DNA of 6,286 nt from Planctomycetota bacterium (GTDB lineage Bacteria; Planctomycetota; UBA1135; UBA2386): the NCBI GenBank assembly GCA_020425885.1, contig JAGQRA010000880.1:1-6286 (forward strand), in the 5' to 3' direction. How positions within the stretch are numbered: position 1 is the first letter of the stretch; every line of letters begins with the position of its first letter. Of the stretch, positions 5,163 to 6,286 are shown one piece after another. Position numbers and translations under genes: made by a program. Below the pieces are notes generated by a model that worked only from the letters and a program-made list of their open reading frames with translations, was not told the origin of the DNA and made no database searches.

Positions 5163-6286
5163 ATGCAAGCGATCCACTTCGCCGCCGTCGTGCCGCTCCT
5201 GCTGCTCGCCCCGCTCGCCTGCCAGTCGACCGGGACCGACCCCGTCGAGGTCCGCGGCGTCTGGATTCCCAACACCGACACCACCTTCTTCGATTCGCGC
5301 GCCAACGTCGCGGCCGGCTGCGAGGCGCTGGCCACGGCCGGCGTCAACGTCATCTTCCCCGTGGTCTGGAGCAAGGGCTACACGCTGTTCCACAGCGAGG
5401 TCGTCGGCGAGCTGATCGGCGCGGCGGTCGACCCGCGCTACGCCGGTCGCGATCCGCTCGCCGAGGTCGTGTTCGAGGCCCACCGTCACGGCATCGAGGT
5501 CGTGCCGTGGTTCGAGTACGGCTTCGCCGCCGGACACGTGCGGTTCCCCGGCAGGGTGCTCGAGCGCCGGCCGGACTGGGCGGCTCTCGGCGCCGACGGC
5601 GAACCCGTGGTCAAGAACGGGTTCCAGTGGATGAACGCCTTCGACCCGAAGGTGCAGGAGTTCGTGACGGCGATGGTGCTCGAGGTCGCCCGGAACTACG
5701 ACGTCGACGGCGTGCAGGGTGACGATCGGCTGCCGGCGCTCGCCGTCGAGGGCGGCTACAACCACGCCGTCGCCGCGGCCTGGCGCAAGGCGCACGGCAG
5801 CGCGCCGCCGGCCGACTGTCGCGAGAGCGGGTGGGTGCGCTGGCGCGCCGACCGCCTGACGGGCTACCTCGCGAAGCTGCGCGCCGCGGTCAAGGCCGTC
5901 GATCCCGGACTCGCGTTCACGATGGCGCCCGGCGCGCCGAACTGGGCCTACACCGAGTACCTGCAGGACCAGCGGACCTGGGTCGAGCGCGGGCTCGTCG
6001 ACTCGCTGCACCCGCAGGCCTACGCGCGCAGCCTCGCCGGCTACGAGAAGATGGTCGACGACATCCTCGCCATCGAGTGGATCGGCCGCCGCCGCGACCT
6101 GCTCGCGCCCGGTGTCCTGATCAGCATCGCCGACTGGTTCGCCGACGGTGAACTCGCGGTCGGCGCGGTGGCCGCCGGGCGCCGGCGCAAGCTCGCCGGC
6201 GAGGTGTGGTTCTTCCATGAAGGGCTGGTGCGGAAAGATGGCGCCGTCGGTCGCGGGCTCGCGGCCGGACCCTACGCGCGGCGCGC
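5163..6286 (+). CDS. GHL10 (DUF187) glycosidase-like lipoprotein, 3' partial
   Basis: The frame is open from ATG 5163 to the window end (374 full codons). The N terminus is a lipoprotein signal ending in APLAC with Cys20 as the lipid site, then a short linker and the barrel. Barrel landmarks: RGVWI at 31-35 (first strand), VNVIFPVVWSKG 61-72, GIEVVPWFEYGF 110-121, a KNGFQWMNAFDP segment 151-162, YDVDGVQGDDR 179-189 (the Asp-rich strand usually carrying the acidic residues), FTMAPG 252-257, SLHPQAY 281-287, and GEVWFFHEGL 346-355. This covers essentially the whole GHL10 barrel, so little of that domain is missing; extra domains may follow. It is a paralogue of the gene at 2-1135. The N-region lacks Lys/Arg unless translation starts at the in-frame GTG 5154 (adds Met-Thr-Arg), so that start is a real alternative. 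The likely role is hydrolysis of a cell-surface or periplasmic glycan; the substrate is unknown. It diverges from the FAD oxidoreductase gene. Confidence 0.88.
   Translation, partial: MQAIHFAAVVPLLLLAPLACQSTGTDPVEVRGVWIPNTDTTFFDSRANVAAGCEALATAGVNVIFPVVWSKGYTLFHSEVVGELIGAAVDPRYAGRDPLAEVVFEAHRHGIEVVPWFEYGFAAGHVRFPGRVLERRPDWAALGADGEPVVKNGFQWMNAFDPKVQEFVTAMVLEVARNYDVDGVQGDDRLPALAVEGGYNHAVAAAWRKAHGSAPPADCRESGWVRWRADRLTGYLAKLRAAVKAVDPGLAFTMAPGAPNWAYTEYLQDQRTWVERGLVDSLHPQAYARSLAGYEKMVDDILAIEWIGRRRDLLAPGVLISIADWFADGELAVGAVAAGRRRKLAGEVWFFHEGLVRKDGAVGRGLAAGPYARR

Noticed and set aside
5069..5374. A 102-residue N-terminal extension of the FAD oxidoreductase
   Set aside because: It lies antisense to the GHL10 lipoprotein start, has no recognisable domain, and places the Rossmann motif far from the N terminus.
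3203..5722. An 839-aa plus-strand ORF
   Set aside because: It is rich in Arg, Gly and Ala with no domain, and is antisense to the oxidoreductase and part of the secreted protein gene. It is a shadow caused by high GC.
5106..6218. A 370-aa minus-strand ORF
   Set aside because: It is antisense to the GHL10 lipoprotein, which has clear family motifs; its own translation shows low-complexity composition and no fold signal.
1..6286. CRISPR arrays, tRNA or rRNA genes, insertion sequences
   Set aside because: I saw no regularly spaced repeats, tRNA-like cloverleaf, rRNA sequence, transposase or terminal inverted repeats.

Overview
The window looks like chromosome from a high-GC bacterium, most likely a planctomycete (Planctomycetota) or close relative. 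The case rests on three things: two secreted proteins end in the same kind of small beta-rich C-terminal module that is common in planctomycete exported proteins (…GxxL…PxxP…xSNGLxL…), ribosome-binding sites are nearly absent, and there are GHL10-type putative glycosidases. This placement is inferred from protein style and not from a marker gene.

Layout. (1) 2-1135, plus strand: 3' part of a GHL10 (DUF187) glycosidase-like protein followed by a golvesin/Xly-type domain and the shared C-terminal module. (2) 1164-1931, minus strand, convergent with (1): a lipoprotein MsrA (peptide-methionine (S)-S-oxide reductase) whose catalytic cysteine codon is an in-frame TGA, followed by a good bacterial SECIS-like hairpin. 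I read it as a selenocysteine MsrA. (3) 2012-3427, minus strand: a secreted protein of about 470 aa, probably beta-propeller-like and similar to DUF4623 proteins, with the same C-terminal module. (4) 3590-5068, minus strand: a FAD-dependent oxidoreductase of the FAD_oxidored type. (5) 5163-6286, plus strand, divergent from (4) and cut by the window end: a second GHL10 protein, a lipoprotein. Intergenic stretches are short (28, 80, 162 and 94 bp), so no gene-free stretch exceeds 300 bp.

The genes do not form one obvious pathway. The two GHL10 proteins, the golvesin/Xly-type domain and the FAD oxidoreductase are families that often occur near each other in polysaccharide-degrading bacteria, and here they may serve glycan processing at the cell surface or in the periplasm. 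The MsrA would repair oxidised methionine in envelope proteins.

The main result is the recoded TGA in msrA. A conventional gene caller would split this gene into a 178-aa protein lacking its active site and an unrelated-looking upstream ORF. Reading through the TGA restores a lipoprotein signal, a linker, the G-[Sec]-F-W-G active site and the rest of MsrA in one frame.
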